From Ensifer sp. MPMI2T (lineage in GTDB: Bacteria > Pseudomonadota > Alphaproteobacteria > Rhizobiales > Rhizobiaceae), in assembly GCF_004827385.1 (NCBI RefSeq), contig NZ_SRXN01000004.1, positions 62,001 through 126,000 on the forward strand: 64,000 nt of DNA, in the 5' to 3' direction. Positions 33,603-44,283 of the stretch are shown piece after piece (the first letter of the stretch is position 1; every line of letters begins with the position of its first letter). Both the position numbers and the translations under genes were made by a program. A model generated the notes under the pieces. It ran no database searches. It was not told the DNA's origin and was given only the letters and a program-made list of their open reading frames with translations.

Positions 33603-35492
33603 ATGGCGAATGTCGCAACCGTGGACGGCGTCAAAGCCGGCCCCATGACCGGCGAGGAGAAGAGGGTCATCTTCGCTTCTTCGCTCGGTACCGTCTTCGA
33701 ATGGTACGATTTTTATCTTTACGGCTCGCTTGCCCTCTATATCGGCGCGACCTTTTTCAGCCAGTATCCGCCTACGACGCAGGCCATCTTCGCGCTGCTC
33801 GCGTTCGCGGCCGGCTTCTTGGTGCGCCCCTTCGGCGCGCTCGTATTCGGCCGTCTCGGTGATCTCGTCGGCCGCAAATATACGTTCCTCGTCACCATCC
33901 TGATCATGGGTCTGTCGACCTTCCTCGTCGGCATCCTGCCGGGTTCGGCCTCCATTGGCATCAGCGCGCCGATCATCCTGATCGTTCTGCGCCTGCTGCA
34001 GGGCCTCGCTCTGGGCGGTGAATATGGCGGTGCGGCGACCTACGTTGCTGAACACGCGCCGCACGGGCGCCGCGGTTACTTCACCTCGTGGATCCAGACG
34101 ACGGCGACGCTCGGTCTTTTCCTGTCGCTGGTCGTGATCCTTCTCGTGCAGTTCGCGGTCGGCAAGGAAGCCTTCGCCGCGTGGGGTTGGCGCGTGCCAT
34201 TCCTGCTTTCCTGCGTACTTCTCGGCGTTTCCGTCTGGATCCGCCTGAAGATGAACGAATCGCCCGCCTTCAAGAAGATGAAGGAAGAGGGCAAGGGCTC
34301 GAAAGCGCCCCTGACGGAAGCCTTCGGCCAGTGGAAGAATGCCAAGATTGCACTTCTGGCACTCTTCGGTGCGGTGGTCGGCCAGGCGGTCGTCTGGTAC
34401 TCGGGCCAGTTCTACGCACTCTTCTTCCTCACGGGTGTCCTGAAGGTGGACGGCCAGTCGGCCAACCTGATGGTGGCTGCCTCGCTGCTCATCGGCACTG
34501 GTTTCTTCGTCGTCTTCGGCTGGCTGTCGGACAAGATCGGCCGCAAGCCGATCATCATGGCGGGCCTGTTGCTTGCCATGCTCACGTACTTCCCGCTGTT
34601 CAAGGCGCTGACCTGGGCCGGAAACCCGGCGCTCGCCGAAGCTCAGCAGAATGCCCGTGCCACGGTTACGGCGGCCCCCGGGGATTGCAATTTCCAATTC
34701 AACCCGACAGGCGTGCAGAAGTTCACGAGCTCATGCGACATAGCGACCGCGTTCCTGACCAAAAACTCCGTTCCCTATGACGTCGTGGCCACGGCGCCGG
34801 CGGGAGCCGCGGCGACCGTCAAGATCGGTGAAACGACAATCACCAGCTACGATGCGGTTGCCGCCGGCGACAAGGCGAAGGCCGAGGACGCGGCCTTCAG
34901 CAAGCAGGTCAATATGGCTCTGCAGGCTTCCGGCTATCCGCTGGTGCGTGCAGCGGCGAAAGTTCCGGAGTCCAAACTCGACGCCTTCGTCGCGGCCAAT
35001 CCGGAATTGGCGCTCGACGCGGCTGCTGTCCGCGCTGGCGAAAAGACCATGGTGCCGGCCGACAAGCTGATTGCCGACAAGCTGCTGACGAAAGAAGAAG
35101 TCGGCGGCGCCACGGAAATGGCGGTCTATTCGATCGACAAGGGTGGTGCCTTCTCGATGGTGGCCGACCCTGCCCGCGTCAACTGGACGACGATCATCGC
35201 CGTGCTGACCGTGCTCGTGATCTACGTGACGATGGTCTACGGCCCGATCGCCGCGCTTCTGGTCGAACTCTTCCCGACCCGCATCCGCTACACCGGCATG
35301 TCGTTGCCCTACCACATCGGCAACGGCTGGTTCGGCGGCCTGCTCCCGGCAACGGCCTTCGCGATGAGCGCGGCGCAGGGCGATATCTATTATGGCCTCT
35401 GGTATCCGATCGTCTTCGCCGGCATCACGCTGGTTATCGGCCTCTTGTTCCTGCCGGAAACCAAGGACCGCGATATCCACGCGATGGATTGA
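33603..35492 (+). CDS. MHS-type MFS transporter with a large periplasmic insertion
   Basis: A 629-residue major facilitator protein. The first nine membrane segments carry MHS (metabolite:H+ symporter) marks: FEWYDFYLYGSLALY, RPFGALVFGRLGDLVGRKYTF, LQGLALGGEYGGAATYVAE and WLSDKIGRKP. After segment 9 (about residues 318-336) a soluble insertion of some 185 residues follows (about 340-526), with two cysteines at 362 and 378. Segments 10-12 then complete the fold (VYGPIAALLVELFPTRIRYTGMSLPYHIG). Ordinary members have about 430-450 residues. The insertion lies on the periplasmic side and is rich in Ala, Lys and Asp. The ATG at 33603 follows GGAGGATC. A strong terminator follows. Substrate is unknown. 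Confidence 0.9.
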   Translation: MANVATVDGVKAGPMTGEEKRVIFASSLGTVFEWYDFYLYGSLALYIGATFFSQYPPTTQAIFALLAFAAGFLVRPFGALVFGRLGDLVGRKYTFLVTILIMGLSTFLVGILPGSASIGISAPIILIVLRLLQGLALGGEYGGAATYVAEHAPHGRRGYFTSWIQTTATLGLFLSLVVILLVQFAVGKEAFAAWGWRVPFLLSCVLLGVSVWIRLKMNESPAFKKMKEEGKGSKAPLTEAFGQWKNAKIALLALFGAVVGQAVVWYSGQFYALFFLTGVLKVDGQSANLMVAASLLIGTGFFVVFGWLSDKIGRKPIIMAGLLLAMLTYFPLFKALTWAGNPALAEAQQNARATVTAAPGDCNFQFNPTGVQKFTSSCDIATAFLTKNSVPYDVVATAPAGAAATVKIGETTITSYDAVAAGDKAKAEDAAFSKQVNMALQASGYPLVRAAAKVPESKLDAFVAANPELALDAAAVRAGEKTMVPADKLIADKLLTKEEVGGATEMAVYSIDKGGAFSMVADPARVNWTTIIAVLTVLVIYVTMVYGPIAALLVELFPTRIRYTGMSLPYHIGNGWFGGLLPATAFAMSAAQGDIYYGLWYPIVFAGITLVIGLLFLPETKDRDIHAMD

Positions 35493-35567
35493 GCGGCAAT
35501 CCAACTTACGACACGGGATGCGGGGCGGCGAATCCGTTCCTCATCCCACCGGCGAACTCTCCTGACT

Positions 35568-35598
35568 CCGGCGCGGTCTTCCGCGCCGGCTTTTTATT
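35568..35598 (+). terminator. Intrinsic terminator of the MHS transporter gene
   Basis: Perfect 9-bp stem CCGGCGCGG/CCGCGCCGG with a TCTT loop followed by CTTTTTATTT. It overlaps the last codons of the convergent PAP2 gene. Confidence 0.93.
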
Positions 35599-36292
35599 TG
35601 TCCCTTCGCTGGTAACTTGCGCTCTTCGGCGCCGGCCAGCCACCTGCGTCCAGCCGGAAGAGCCAGCCTTGCCGGGTAAAAACGAAGGCGACCATAACCG
35701 CGACCCAGAGACCGAGCAGCAGGCCGGCGGCGACATCGCTCGGATAGTGCGCGCCGACGATCACGCGCGTGCCGCCGATCATCAGCGCCAGCACCAGGAA
35801 CAGCGGCCGCAACTGCGGCACCAGCATCGCGAAAGCGCCGAAAAGCGCGCCAGCGGCGGTCGAATGGCCGGAGGGGAAGCTTTCGAACAACCTGTCGCCC
35901 GTGAAGGGTGTGAGGCTGTAGGCGCCGTACTCGGCAAAGAGTTCCGGGCGGGCGCGGCCGATCAGAAATTTGAGCCCATGAACGAGCGTGCTCGCGGTAC
36001 CGACCGTCAGCAGGAAATAGGCGGAGAGATTGCGCGCGGCCCGGGCCTTGTGCCGAACCGCATCTTGGCTCGAGGCGTGTCGGGCGATGTAGGCGATGAG
36101 CAGCAGGAAGGCCGAGGTGTAGATCATCCAGGCGGCGCTGCCGACATCGGTGATCGTCCGGTTGAAATCGACGATCTCGTTCGGCAGGCCCTGCGCCCAC
36201 TGCGATAGTTGCGGATCGAGGGGGACGAGCGCCGGCACGAGAATTAACGTCGTCAGCAGGATCCAGCCGGTGGAAGCAAGCGCCTGATTCAT
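35594..36292 (-). CDS. PAP2 superfamily membrane phosphatase
   Basis: A 232-residue inner-membrane protein with about five to six hydrophobic segments. The three-part acid phosphatase signature is complete: KFLIGRARP, then FPSGHSTAAG (catalytic His) and GGTRVIVGAHYPSDVAAG. Members dephosphorylate lipid phosphates such as phosphatidate, undecaprenyl diphosphate or lipid A precursors; which one applies here cannot be read. The ATG at 36292 has GAAGGAAAAG upstream; a start ten codons earlier lacks a ribosome site. The gene lies downstream of leuB on the same strand, but the leuB terminator separates them. Confidence 0.9.
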   Translation of the reverse strand: MNQALASTGWILLTTLILVPALVPLDPQLSQWAQGLPNEIVDFNRTITDVGSAAWMIYTSAFLLLIAYIARHASSQDAVRHKARAARNLSAYFLLTVGTASTLVHGLKFLIGRARPELFAEYGAYSLTPFTGDRLFESFPSGHSTAAGALFGAFAMLVPQLRPLFLVLALMIGGTRVIVGAHYPSDVAAGLLLGLWVAVMVAFVFTRQGWLFRLDAGGWPAPKSASYQRRDK

Positions 36293-36356
36293 ATCTGTCT
36301 TTTCCTTCGCATTTTCCTGCATGTGAAGGCGAGCGGGACGAAATCAAGGCGTCTGC

Positions 36357-36391
36357 AAAGAAAAACACCCCCGGAATGCTCCGGAGGTGTT
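36357..36391 (-). terminator. Intrinsic terminator of leuB
   Basis: Stem AACACCTCCGGA/TCCGGGGGTGTT (minus-strand reading) with one mismatch in 12 pairs and a four-base loop, followed by TTTTCTTTG. It is 55 bp after the leuB stop. Confidence 0.9.
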
Positions 36392-36446
36392 CCTGCATAA
36401 GCGCTTCCAACTAAGCGCGCGGCGCTGTGGCGGGATTGTGGCCGGA

Positions 36447-37559
36447 TCAGGCCGAAAGCGCCTTGAACTCTTCGAGGATCGCGTCGCCCATCTCGCCGGT
36501 TCCGACCTGACGGGCGCCCTCGGCCATGATGTCGCCGGTGCGGATGCCCTTGTCGAGCACGTTGGCGATCGCCTTCTCCAGGTCGTCGGCTTCCTTCACC
36601 AGGTTGAAGGAGTAGCGCAGGCACATGGCGAAGGAGGCGATCATGGCGATCGGGTTGGCAATGCCCTTGCCGGCAATGTCCGGCGCCGAGCCGTGCACGG
36701 GCTCGTAGAGCGCCTTGCGCTTGCCGGTCTTCGGATCCGGCGCGCCGAGCGAGGCGGAAGGCAGCATGCCGAGCGAACCGGTGAGCATGGCGGCGACGTC
36801 GGACAGCATGTCGCCGAACAGATTGTCGGTGACGATCACGTCGAACTGCTTCGGCTGGCGCACCAGCTGCATGCCGCCGGCATCCGCCAGCATGTGCTCC
36901 AGCTGTACATCGGCATATTTCGCCTTGTGCGTTTCGGTCACGACCTGGTTCCAGAGCACGCCCGATTTCATCACGTTGCGCTTTTCCATCGAACAGACAC
37001 GGTTGTTGCGCGTGCGGGCGAGTTCGAAGGCGACCCCGGCGATGCGCTCGATCTCGTAGGTGTCGTAGACCTGCGTGTCGATGCCGCGCTTCTGGCCGTT
37101 GCCGAGGTCGATGATTTCCTTCGGCTCTCCGAAATAGACGCCGCCGGTCAGTTCGCGCACGATCAGGATATCGAGGCCTTCGACCAGCTCCGGCTTCAAC
37201 GAGGAGGCGTTGGCAAGCGCCGGATAGCAGATGGCAGGCCTCAGATTGGCGAAGAGCTCCAGATCCTTGCGCAGGCGCAGGAGGCCGGCTTCCGGGCGCA
37301 CCTCGTAGGCTACCGCGTCCCACTTCGGCCCGCCGACGGCGCCGAAGAGCACGGCATCGGCGGCGAGCGCCTTCGTCATGTCCCCTTCCGAAATCGCCGC
37401 GCCGTGGGCGTCATAGGCCGAGCCGCCCACAAGGCCCTCGTCCGTCACGAAGCCGGCATTGAGCTCGGCATTCATGTAGGCGATGATTTTGCGGACTTCC
37501 GCCATGGCTTCCGGGCCGATGCCGTCGCCGGGCAGAAGGAAGAGATTGCGCGCAGTCAT
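36447..37559 (-). CDS. leuB: 3-isopropylmalate dehydrogenase
   Basis: A 370-residue NAD-dependent decarboxylating dehydrogenase of leucine synthesis. [15 protein letters not shown] at the N terminus, the [16 protein letters not shown] segment, Arg-containing [13 protein letters not shown], and the metal-binding [28 protein letters not shown] are all intact. [23 protein letters not shown] is the NAD-binding part. Length and C terminus are normal. It is monocistronic, with its own terminator before the PAP2 gene. Confidence 0.97.
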   Translation of the reverse strand: MTARNLFLLPGDGIGPEAMAEVRKIIAYMNAELNAGFVTDEGLVGGSAYDAHGAAISEGDMTKALAADAVLFGAVGGPKWDAVAYEVRPEAGLLRLRKDLELFANLRPAICYPALANASSLKPELVEGLDILIVRELTGGVYFGEPKEIIDLGNGQKRGIDTQVYDTYEIERIAGVAFELARTRNNRVCSMEKRNVMKSGVLWNQVVTETHKAKYADVQLEHMLADAGGMQLVRQPKQFDVIVTDNLFGDMLSDVAAMLTGSLGMLPSASLGAPDPKTGKRKALYEPVHGSAPDIAGKGIANPIAMIASFAMCLRYSFNLVKEADDLEKAIANVLDKGIRTGDIMAEGARQVGTGEMGDAILEEFKALSA

Positions 37560-37736
37560 GGATAGTCCTTCTCAAGGGGGGAAACTCGGGCGCGTTCTTA
37601 GCGCAACTTCGTATCGAGGGAAATCTTCGTAACGAAAGATTTGTGCGCGCCGGCTCGCCCGCCCCTCCCCGTTTCCGCTTGACGGAATCGCACGCGGGCG
37701 CTCGAATGGCCGGACTCAACCGGGGATTTTTCCAAG

Positions 37737-38378
37737 ATGTCCGAGACGCTTCTTTTCGGTGCCTTTCTCGCCGCGCTTTCCTATACGCTGATCCCAGGGC
37801 CCGCCTTCCTGGCGCTGCTCGGCATCGGCGCCGGCCAGGGCCGGAAGGCCGGGGCGCTGTTCATGGGCGGGCATCTTGCCGGCGATATCGTCTGGTCGAC
37901 GCTGGCGCTCGTTGCGATCGTCGGTGCGCGTTCGATCGGCACGGCGATCTTCGACGTTCTCGGCCTATTCTGCGGCGCCTACCTCGCCTGGATCGGCTGG
38001 ACTGCACTTCGCGCCCGGCCGAAGGGCGAGAACCGCGCCTTGCTGACGGTGGAGCGACCGCTGCGCCGCGGCCTGATTTTCGGGCTTACCAATCCCAAAG
38101 GCTATCCGGTGGCACTGGCGACCTTCACGGCGCTGCTTGCCGGTTCCGCCAATGCGCTCGAGTTCAATACGCTGCCGATGCTACTCGCCGTGTCGCTGGT
38201 CGGGTTCCTCGTCGCCGATGTGATTTTGATCGCGATCATCGGCGCGTCCGTCGTGCGTCGCTTCTATCGCCGCCACGAACTGGCCATTGTCCGGCTCTCC
38301 GGCCTCCTGTTCATCGGCTTCGCGGCGCAGGCGGTCTGGCATGCGGCGCCTGGTCTTTTCGACCTACGCAAGCCTTGA
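37737..38378 (+). CDS. LysE family amino acid exporter
   Basis: A 213-residue membrane protein with about six hydrophobic segments. The N terminus LFGAFLAALSYTLIPGPAFLALLGIGAGQGRKAG has the PGP-containing LysE signature, and LIFGLTNPKGYPVALATF is the second conserved block. Such proteins export amino acids or homoserine-lactone-like compounds; the substrate is not predictable. The gene is divergent from leuB over 177 bp in which no clear operator was found. An M3 peptidase gene follows after 91 bp, possibly sharing its transcript. Confidence 0.9.
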   Translation: MSETLLFGAFLAALSYTLIPGPAFLALLGIGAGQGRKAGALFMGGHLAGDIVWSTLALVAIVGARSIGTAIFDVLGLFCGAYLAWIGWTALRARPKGENRALLTVERPLRRGLIFGLTNPKGYPVALATFTALLAGSANALEFNTLPMLLAVSLVGFLVADVILIAIIGASVVRRFYRRHELAIVRLSGLLFIGFAAQAVWHAAPGLFDLRKP

Positions 38379-38469
38379 CGTTGGTCAGATTGCCAACCAC
38401 TTCAAACCTCTCCGCCGGCACTCCGATGCTTTCCAGCACTCGCCGGTTCTGCATGCGAAAGGAATTCTC

Positions 38470-40557
38470 ATGACTGCAAGCGCTTCGCTCAACCCTGCCC
38501 TGGTGAACTGGACCGGACACGAAGGCCTGCCGCGCTTCGATGCGGTAAAGGACGAAGATTTTGCACCCGCCTTCGACGCGGCACTCGCAGCACATGAAAC
38601 GGAGATCGATGCGATCGCTCACAATCCGGAACCGCCGACCTTCGAGAACACTGTCGTCGCCCTCGAAATCGCCGGAGACGAGCTTTCGCGTGTCTCGGCG
38701 CTGTTCTGGAACAAGGCCGGCGCCCATACCAACGACATGATCCAGGCGCTTGAACGCGAGATCGCGCCGAAGATGTCGCGGCATTATTCGAAGATCGGCA
38801 TGAACCCGGCGCTGTTCAGCCGTATTGATACGCTCTGGGAAAAGCGCGAAGAGCTCGGCCTTGACCTCGAGGCGACGCGCGTCCTCGAGCGTCACTGGAA
38901 GGGCTTCGTCAAGTCCGGCGCTAAACTCGACAAGCCTGAGCAGGAGCGGCTTGCCGCCATCAACGAGAAGCTTGCCGGCCTCGGCGCCAAGTTCGGTCAG
39001 AATGTGCTTGCCGACGAGAAGAACTGGGCGCTGTTTTTGGCGAGCGACGAGGAACTCGTCGGCCTTCCGGAATTCCTCAAGGATGCCATGGCGGCGGCGG
39101 CCCGCGACCGAGGCGAAGACGGCAAATATGCGGTCACCCTGTCGCGCTCGATCATCGAGCCGTTCCTGACCTTCTCCGACAACCGCGAGCTTCGCGAGCA
39201 GGCCTTCAGGGCCTGGACCGCGCGCGGTGAAAACGGCGGCGAGACCGACAATCTCGGCATTATCGCCGAGACGCTGGCGCTCCGGGCCGAGAAGGCAAAG
39301 CTGCTCGGATACGAGAATTTCGCGGCGCTGAAGCTCGACGACACCATGGCAAAGACACCTGATGCCGTGAACGGCCTGCTGATGCAGGTCTGGGAAAAGG
39401 CCGTGGTGCGCGCCCGCGAGGAAGAGGCGGATCTTGCCAAGCTGATCGCCGCCGAGGGCCGCAATCACGAGGTCATGCCCTGGGATTGGCGCCACTTTGC
39501 GGAAAAGCTGCGGGCCGAAAAGTTCAGCTTCTCGGAAAGCGAGCTGAAGCCCTATCTCCAGCTCGAGAAGATCATCGATGCCTGTTTCGATGTCGCCCAT
39601 CGCCTCTTCGGCGTGACGGCCACGGAGAAGAAGGGCGTTCCCGCCTATCATCCCGATGTGCGCGTCTTCGAGATTCGCGACGCATCCGGCAAGCTGATCG
39701 CGCTGTTCCTCGGCGACTACTTCGCCCGTTCCTCCAAGCGCTCCGGCGCCTGGATGAGTTCATTTCAGTCGCAGCACAGGCTGAAACTGAAGAATGGCGA
39801 CGAGGGCGAAATACCGATCGTCTACAATGTCTGCAACTTTGCAAAGCCCGCTGACGGCAAGCCGGCGCTGCTGTCGATCGATGATGCGCGCACGCTGTTC
39901 CATGAATTCGGCCATGCGCTTCACGGCATGCTCTCCAACGTCACCTATCCGTCCGTTTCCGGCACCGGCGTTTCGCGTGATTTCGTCGAGCTGCCTTCGC
40001 AACTCTACGAGCATTGGCTGACGGTGCCGGATATCCTGAGGACCTATGCGGTGCATTATCAGACCGGCGAGCCGATGCCGCAGGACCTGCTCGACAAGGT
40101 GCTGGCGGCTCGAACCTTCAATTCCGGCTTCGCCACCGTCGAATTCACCTCCTCGGCGCTGGTCGACATGGCCTATCACACGGCGGAAACCATCGTCGAG
40201 CCGATGGCGTTGGAAGCGGCGACGCTGGACAAGATCGGCATGCCGAAATCGATCGTCATGCGCCACCGCAGCCCGCATTTCCTGCACGTCTTTTCCGGCG
40301 ATGGATATTCCGCCGGCTACTATTCTTACATGTGGTCGGAGGTGCTCGACGCCGATGCCTTCGCCGCCTTCGAGGAAACCGGCAATCCGTTCGATCCGCA
40401 GACCGCGCAGAAGCTCAAGGACAACATCTACTCGGTCGGTGGCGCCGTTGACCCGGAGGATGCCTACAAGGCCTTCCGTGGCAAGCTGCCGGATCCGGAT
40501 GCGATGCTGAAGAAGAAGGGACTGGCGGCTGTGGCGCCGCCCTCGCCCGCCACTTAG
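38470..40557 (+). CDS. M3 family metallopeptidase (oligopeptidase A/dipeptidyl carboxypeptidase-like)
   Basis: A 695-residue cytoplasmic zinc peptidase. The HEXXH motif is HEFGH at 478-482 in LFHEFGHALHGML, with the third ligand in the downstream FVELPSQLYEHW region. The N-terminal helical part has PPTFENTVVALE, typical of the OpdA/Dcp branch. No signal peptide is present. Members degrade short peptides left by proteases. The ATG at 38470 is preferred over an upstream frame overlapping the lysE-type gene; the ribosome site there is GAAAGGAATT. The LysE exporter gene next to it could remove released amino acids (inference). Confidence 0.93.
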   Translation: MTASASLNPALVNWTGHEGLPRFDAVKDEDFAPAFDAALAAHETEIDAIAHNPEPPTFENTVVALEIAGDELSRVSALFWNKAGAHTNDMIQALEREIAPKMSRHYSKIGMNPALFSRIDTLWEKREELGLDLEATRVLERHWKGFVKSGAKLDKPEQERLAAINEKLAGLGAKFGQNVLADEKNWALFLASDEELVGLPEFLKDAMAAAARDRGEDGKYAVTLSRSIIEPFLTFSDNRELREQAFRAWTARGENGGETDNLGIIAETLALRAEKAKLLGYENFAALKLDDTMAKTPDAVNGLLMQVWEKAVVRAREEEADLAKLIAAEGRNHEVMPWDWRHFAEKLRAEKFSFSESELKPYLQLEKIIDACFDVAHRLFGVTATEKKGVPAYHPDVRVFEIRDASGKLIALFLGDYFARSSKRSGAWMSSFQSQHRLKLKNGDEGEIPIVYNVCNFAKPADGKPALLSIDDARTLFHEFGHALHGMLSNVTYPSVSGTGVSRDFVELPSQLYEHWLTVPDILRTYAVHYQTGEPMPQDLLDKVLAARTFNSGFATVEFTSSALVDMAYHTAETIVEPMALEAATLDKIGMPKSIVMRHRSPHFLHVFSGDGYSAGYYSYMWSEVLDADAFAAFEETGNPFDPQTAQKLKDNIYSVGGAVDPEDAYKAFRGKLPDPDAMLKKKGLAAVAPPSPAT

Positions 40558-40560
40558 ATC

Positions 40561-40752
40561 ATGGTGATTCAGGTCGAATCGACTTAAATCATAGTTGAGA
40601 CGCGAGATGCGGGCGGAAACCGCCCACACTTTTCCTCATCCTGCTCTAAAGCACGTCGCGTTCAATCGGACTCGTGCGACGCGCTTTAGGCTATTGATTT
40701 TATGCATGTCGTTGTCCCAAAACCGCTGCACACTTTTGGGCGACATGCATTA
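40561..40752. repeat. Compound palindromic repeat region between M3 peptidase and DUF993 genes
   Basis: Three modules fill the convergent gap. The first is GGGCGGAAACCGCCCACAC with CTGCTCTA (40612-40648), shared with the acsA upstream element. The second is CTAAAGCACGTCGC paired with GCGACGCGCTTTAG (40645-40689). The third is ATGCATGTCG with TCCCAAAA, paired with TTTTGGGCGACATGCAT (40702-40750). The last module ends in the DUF993 stop codon. The modules resemble widespread rhizobial intergenic repeats and could also end transcription from both sides. Confidence 0.75.
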
Positions 40753-41922
40753 GTCCGCCTGTTCGACGCCGAGGACGGCGAGAAAATTGCGCATCCGCGC
40801 CGCCGCGAGCTCCGGCTTGTCGAGCACATTGGCGCGGTCGGCGAGGCGGAAGATGTCGGTATAGTGCTGGAGCCCGCGGGCGGATTGCAGGCCGGCAGGC
40901 AGGGTGAAGTGGCGCTGATGGCCGTTCAGCCAGGCGAGGAAGACGACGCCAGCCTTGTAGTATTGCGTCGGCGCCTCGAAGATCTTGCGCGACAAGGGCA
41001 CGGTCGGCTCGATCACGCCGCGGAAGGTGGTGAGATCGCCATCTGCCAAGGCGGAAAGCGCCTTCGAAGCCGAGGGCGCCACCGCGTCGAAGATGCCGAG
41101 CAGCGCGTGGCTGTATTTCTGGCCGTCCCCTTCGATCAGGTCCGCGTAGTTGAAATCGTCGCCGGTAAAGCAGAGCGCGCCCGCCGGAAGGCCATTGCGC
41201 AGCGCCACTTCCTTGGCGTTGTCGAGCAACGATATCTTGATGCCTTCGACTTTGGTACTGTTCTCGGAGATGATCGACAGCACCGTTTCCAACGCTTCCT
41301 CGAAATTCTCCGATCCCCAGTATCCCCTTAGCTGCGGGTCGAACATGTCGCCAAGCCAGTGCAGCACCACCTTGTCCTTGGCCTGGCGCAGGATATGGCC
41401 GTAGACACGGCGGTAGTCGTCCGCCGATCGTGCAATGCGGGCCAGAGCACGGCTCGCCATCATGATCGCCCGGCCGCCCTCACCCTCGACGAAGTCGATC
41501 TGCTCCTCATAGGCGGAAATAACATCCTCGATCGAGCGCGCCGCGTCGGGAAAAAGATGGTCGGTGCCGGCGCCGCAGGCGAGGTCGGCGCCCGGTACGC
41601 TCCTCGCCTCGGCAAGCGAACGGCGGATCAGCTCCTGGGCGTCGGCCCAAGCAAGACCCATGCCGCGCTGGGCGGTGTCCATCGCTTCGGCGATGCGGAA
41701 GCCGAGGCTCCAGAGGTGATGACGAAAGGCCATCGTCGCTTCCCAGTCAATTGCCGGCCTTCCCCAGGGATCGCTGTCACGCAGCGGATCGGAAACGACA
41801 TGCGCGGCCGCATAGGCGATGCGGTTGAAAGTCGGCACCGTGCCAGGCCGGGCGATCGGCATTCCCTGGAGCTGGTAGTGTTCGAGCGAGCCGTCTTGGC
41901 GCGGCAGGAGCAGGCTGGTCAT
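40750..41922 (-). CDS. DUF993 protein, dihydrodipicolinate synthase-like fold
   Basis: A 390-residue protein of the DUF993 family (related to the DHDPS/N-acetylneuraminate lyase aldolase superfamily). Seen here: QLQGMPIARPGTVPTFNRIAYAAAHVVSDP near the start, AWADAQELIRRSLAEA, VLHWLGDMFDPQLRGYWGS, KVEGIKISLLDNAKE (its lysine a possible Schiff-base residue, as in DHDPS), and YYKAGVVFLAWLNGHQ. No member has a settled function known to me; relatives occur beside Gfo/Idh dehydrogenases in sugar-type operons. It is divergent from lacI/Gfo-Idh, with a palindrome identical in core to the one before lacI 39 bp upstream of its start, so it probably belongs to the same regulon. Confidence 0.88.
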   Translation of the reverse strand: MTSLLLPRQDGSLEHYQLQGMPIARPGTVPTFNRIAYAAAHVVSDPLRDSDPWGRPAIDWEATMAFRHHLWSLGFRIAEAMDTAQRGMGLAWADAQELIRRSLAEARSVPGADLACGAGTDHLFPDAARSIEDVISAYEEQIDFVEGEGGRAIMMASRALARIARSADDYRRVYGHILRQAKDKVVLHWLGDMFDPQLRGYWGSENFEEALETVLSIISENSTKVEGIKISLLDNAKEVALRNGLPAGALCFTGDDFNYADLIEGDGQKYSHALLGIFDAVAPSASKALSALADGDLTTFRGVIEPTVPLSRKIFEAPTQYYKAGVVFLAWLNGHQRHFTLPAGLQSARGLQHYTDIFRLADRANVLDKPELAAARMRNFLAVLGVEQAD

Positions 41923-41960
41923 GAGCGGGTATCCTCCTCAGGTTTGCGCCATGGAATAAT

Positions 41961-41974
41961 TTAGAACGTTCCAA
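41961..41974. promoter_or_regulatory. LacI-type operator candidate next to the DUF993 gene
   Basis: TTAGAACGTTCCAA, one base different from the perfect palindrome TTGGAACGTTCCAA on the other side of the divergent region. The central CG dyad is typical for LacI-family operators. Confidence 0.7.
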
Positions 41975-42178
41975 ATATCAAGTTCGAAAATCATCCGCTG
42001 TATCTGGTTGCGATCGTTTTAGGTCTCCTCAAAGGTCCACCGCCTTTCGTGCGGAAGGGCCGCTATTCAGCTTAAACAGCGGAATAATCGGCAATATTTC
42101 TGCTGTTTGTCGTGTTACCTGGCTCTCTAGGACCAAGTGCAGGCCGTCAAAAAAGTGAACAAAAGCCTCTTGACGAGA

Positions 42179-42192
42179 TTGGAACGTTCCAA
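42179..42192. promoter_or_regulatory. LacI-type operator candidate upstream of lacI
   Basis: TTGGAACGTTCCAA is a perfect 14-bp palindrome with a central CG, 45 bp before the lacI start. With the site at 41961 (centres 218 bp apart) it would allow looping and joint repression of both transcripts. Confidence 0.75.
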
Positions 42193-42236
42193 TTATTAAG
42201 AACGAAAGAGATGAAATGCCGGTCGGGAGGATATTG

Positions 42237-44278
<2,042 letters not shown>

Positions 44279-44283
44279 ATTCC

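Larger units (their letters stand above)
41923..42236. other. Divergent control region of catabolic system A
   Basis: 314 bp, locally AT-richer than its neighbours. It carries two matching GAACGTTCC palindromes, one next to each gene (41961-41974 and 42179-42192). No gene was found within. The ribosome site GGGAGG precedes lacI; AGGAGGATAC precedes the DUF993 gene. Confidence 0.7.
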
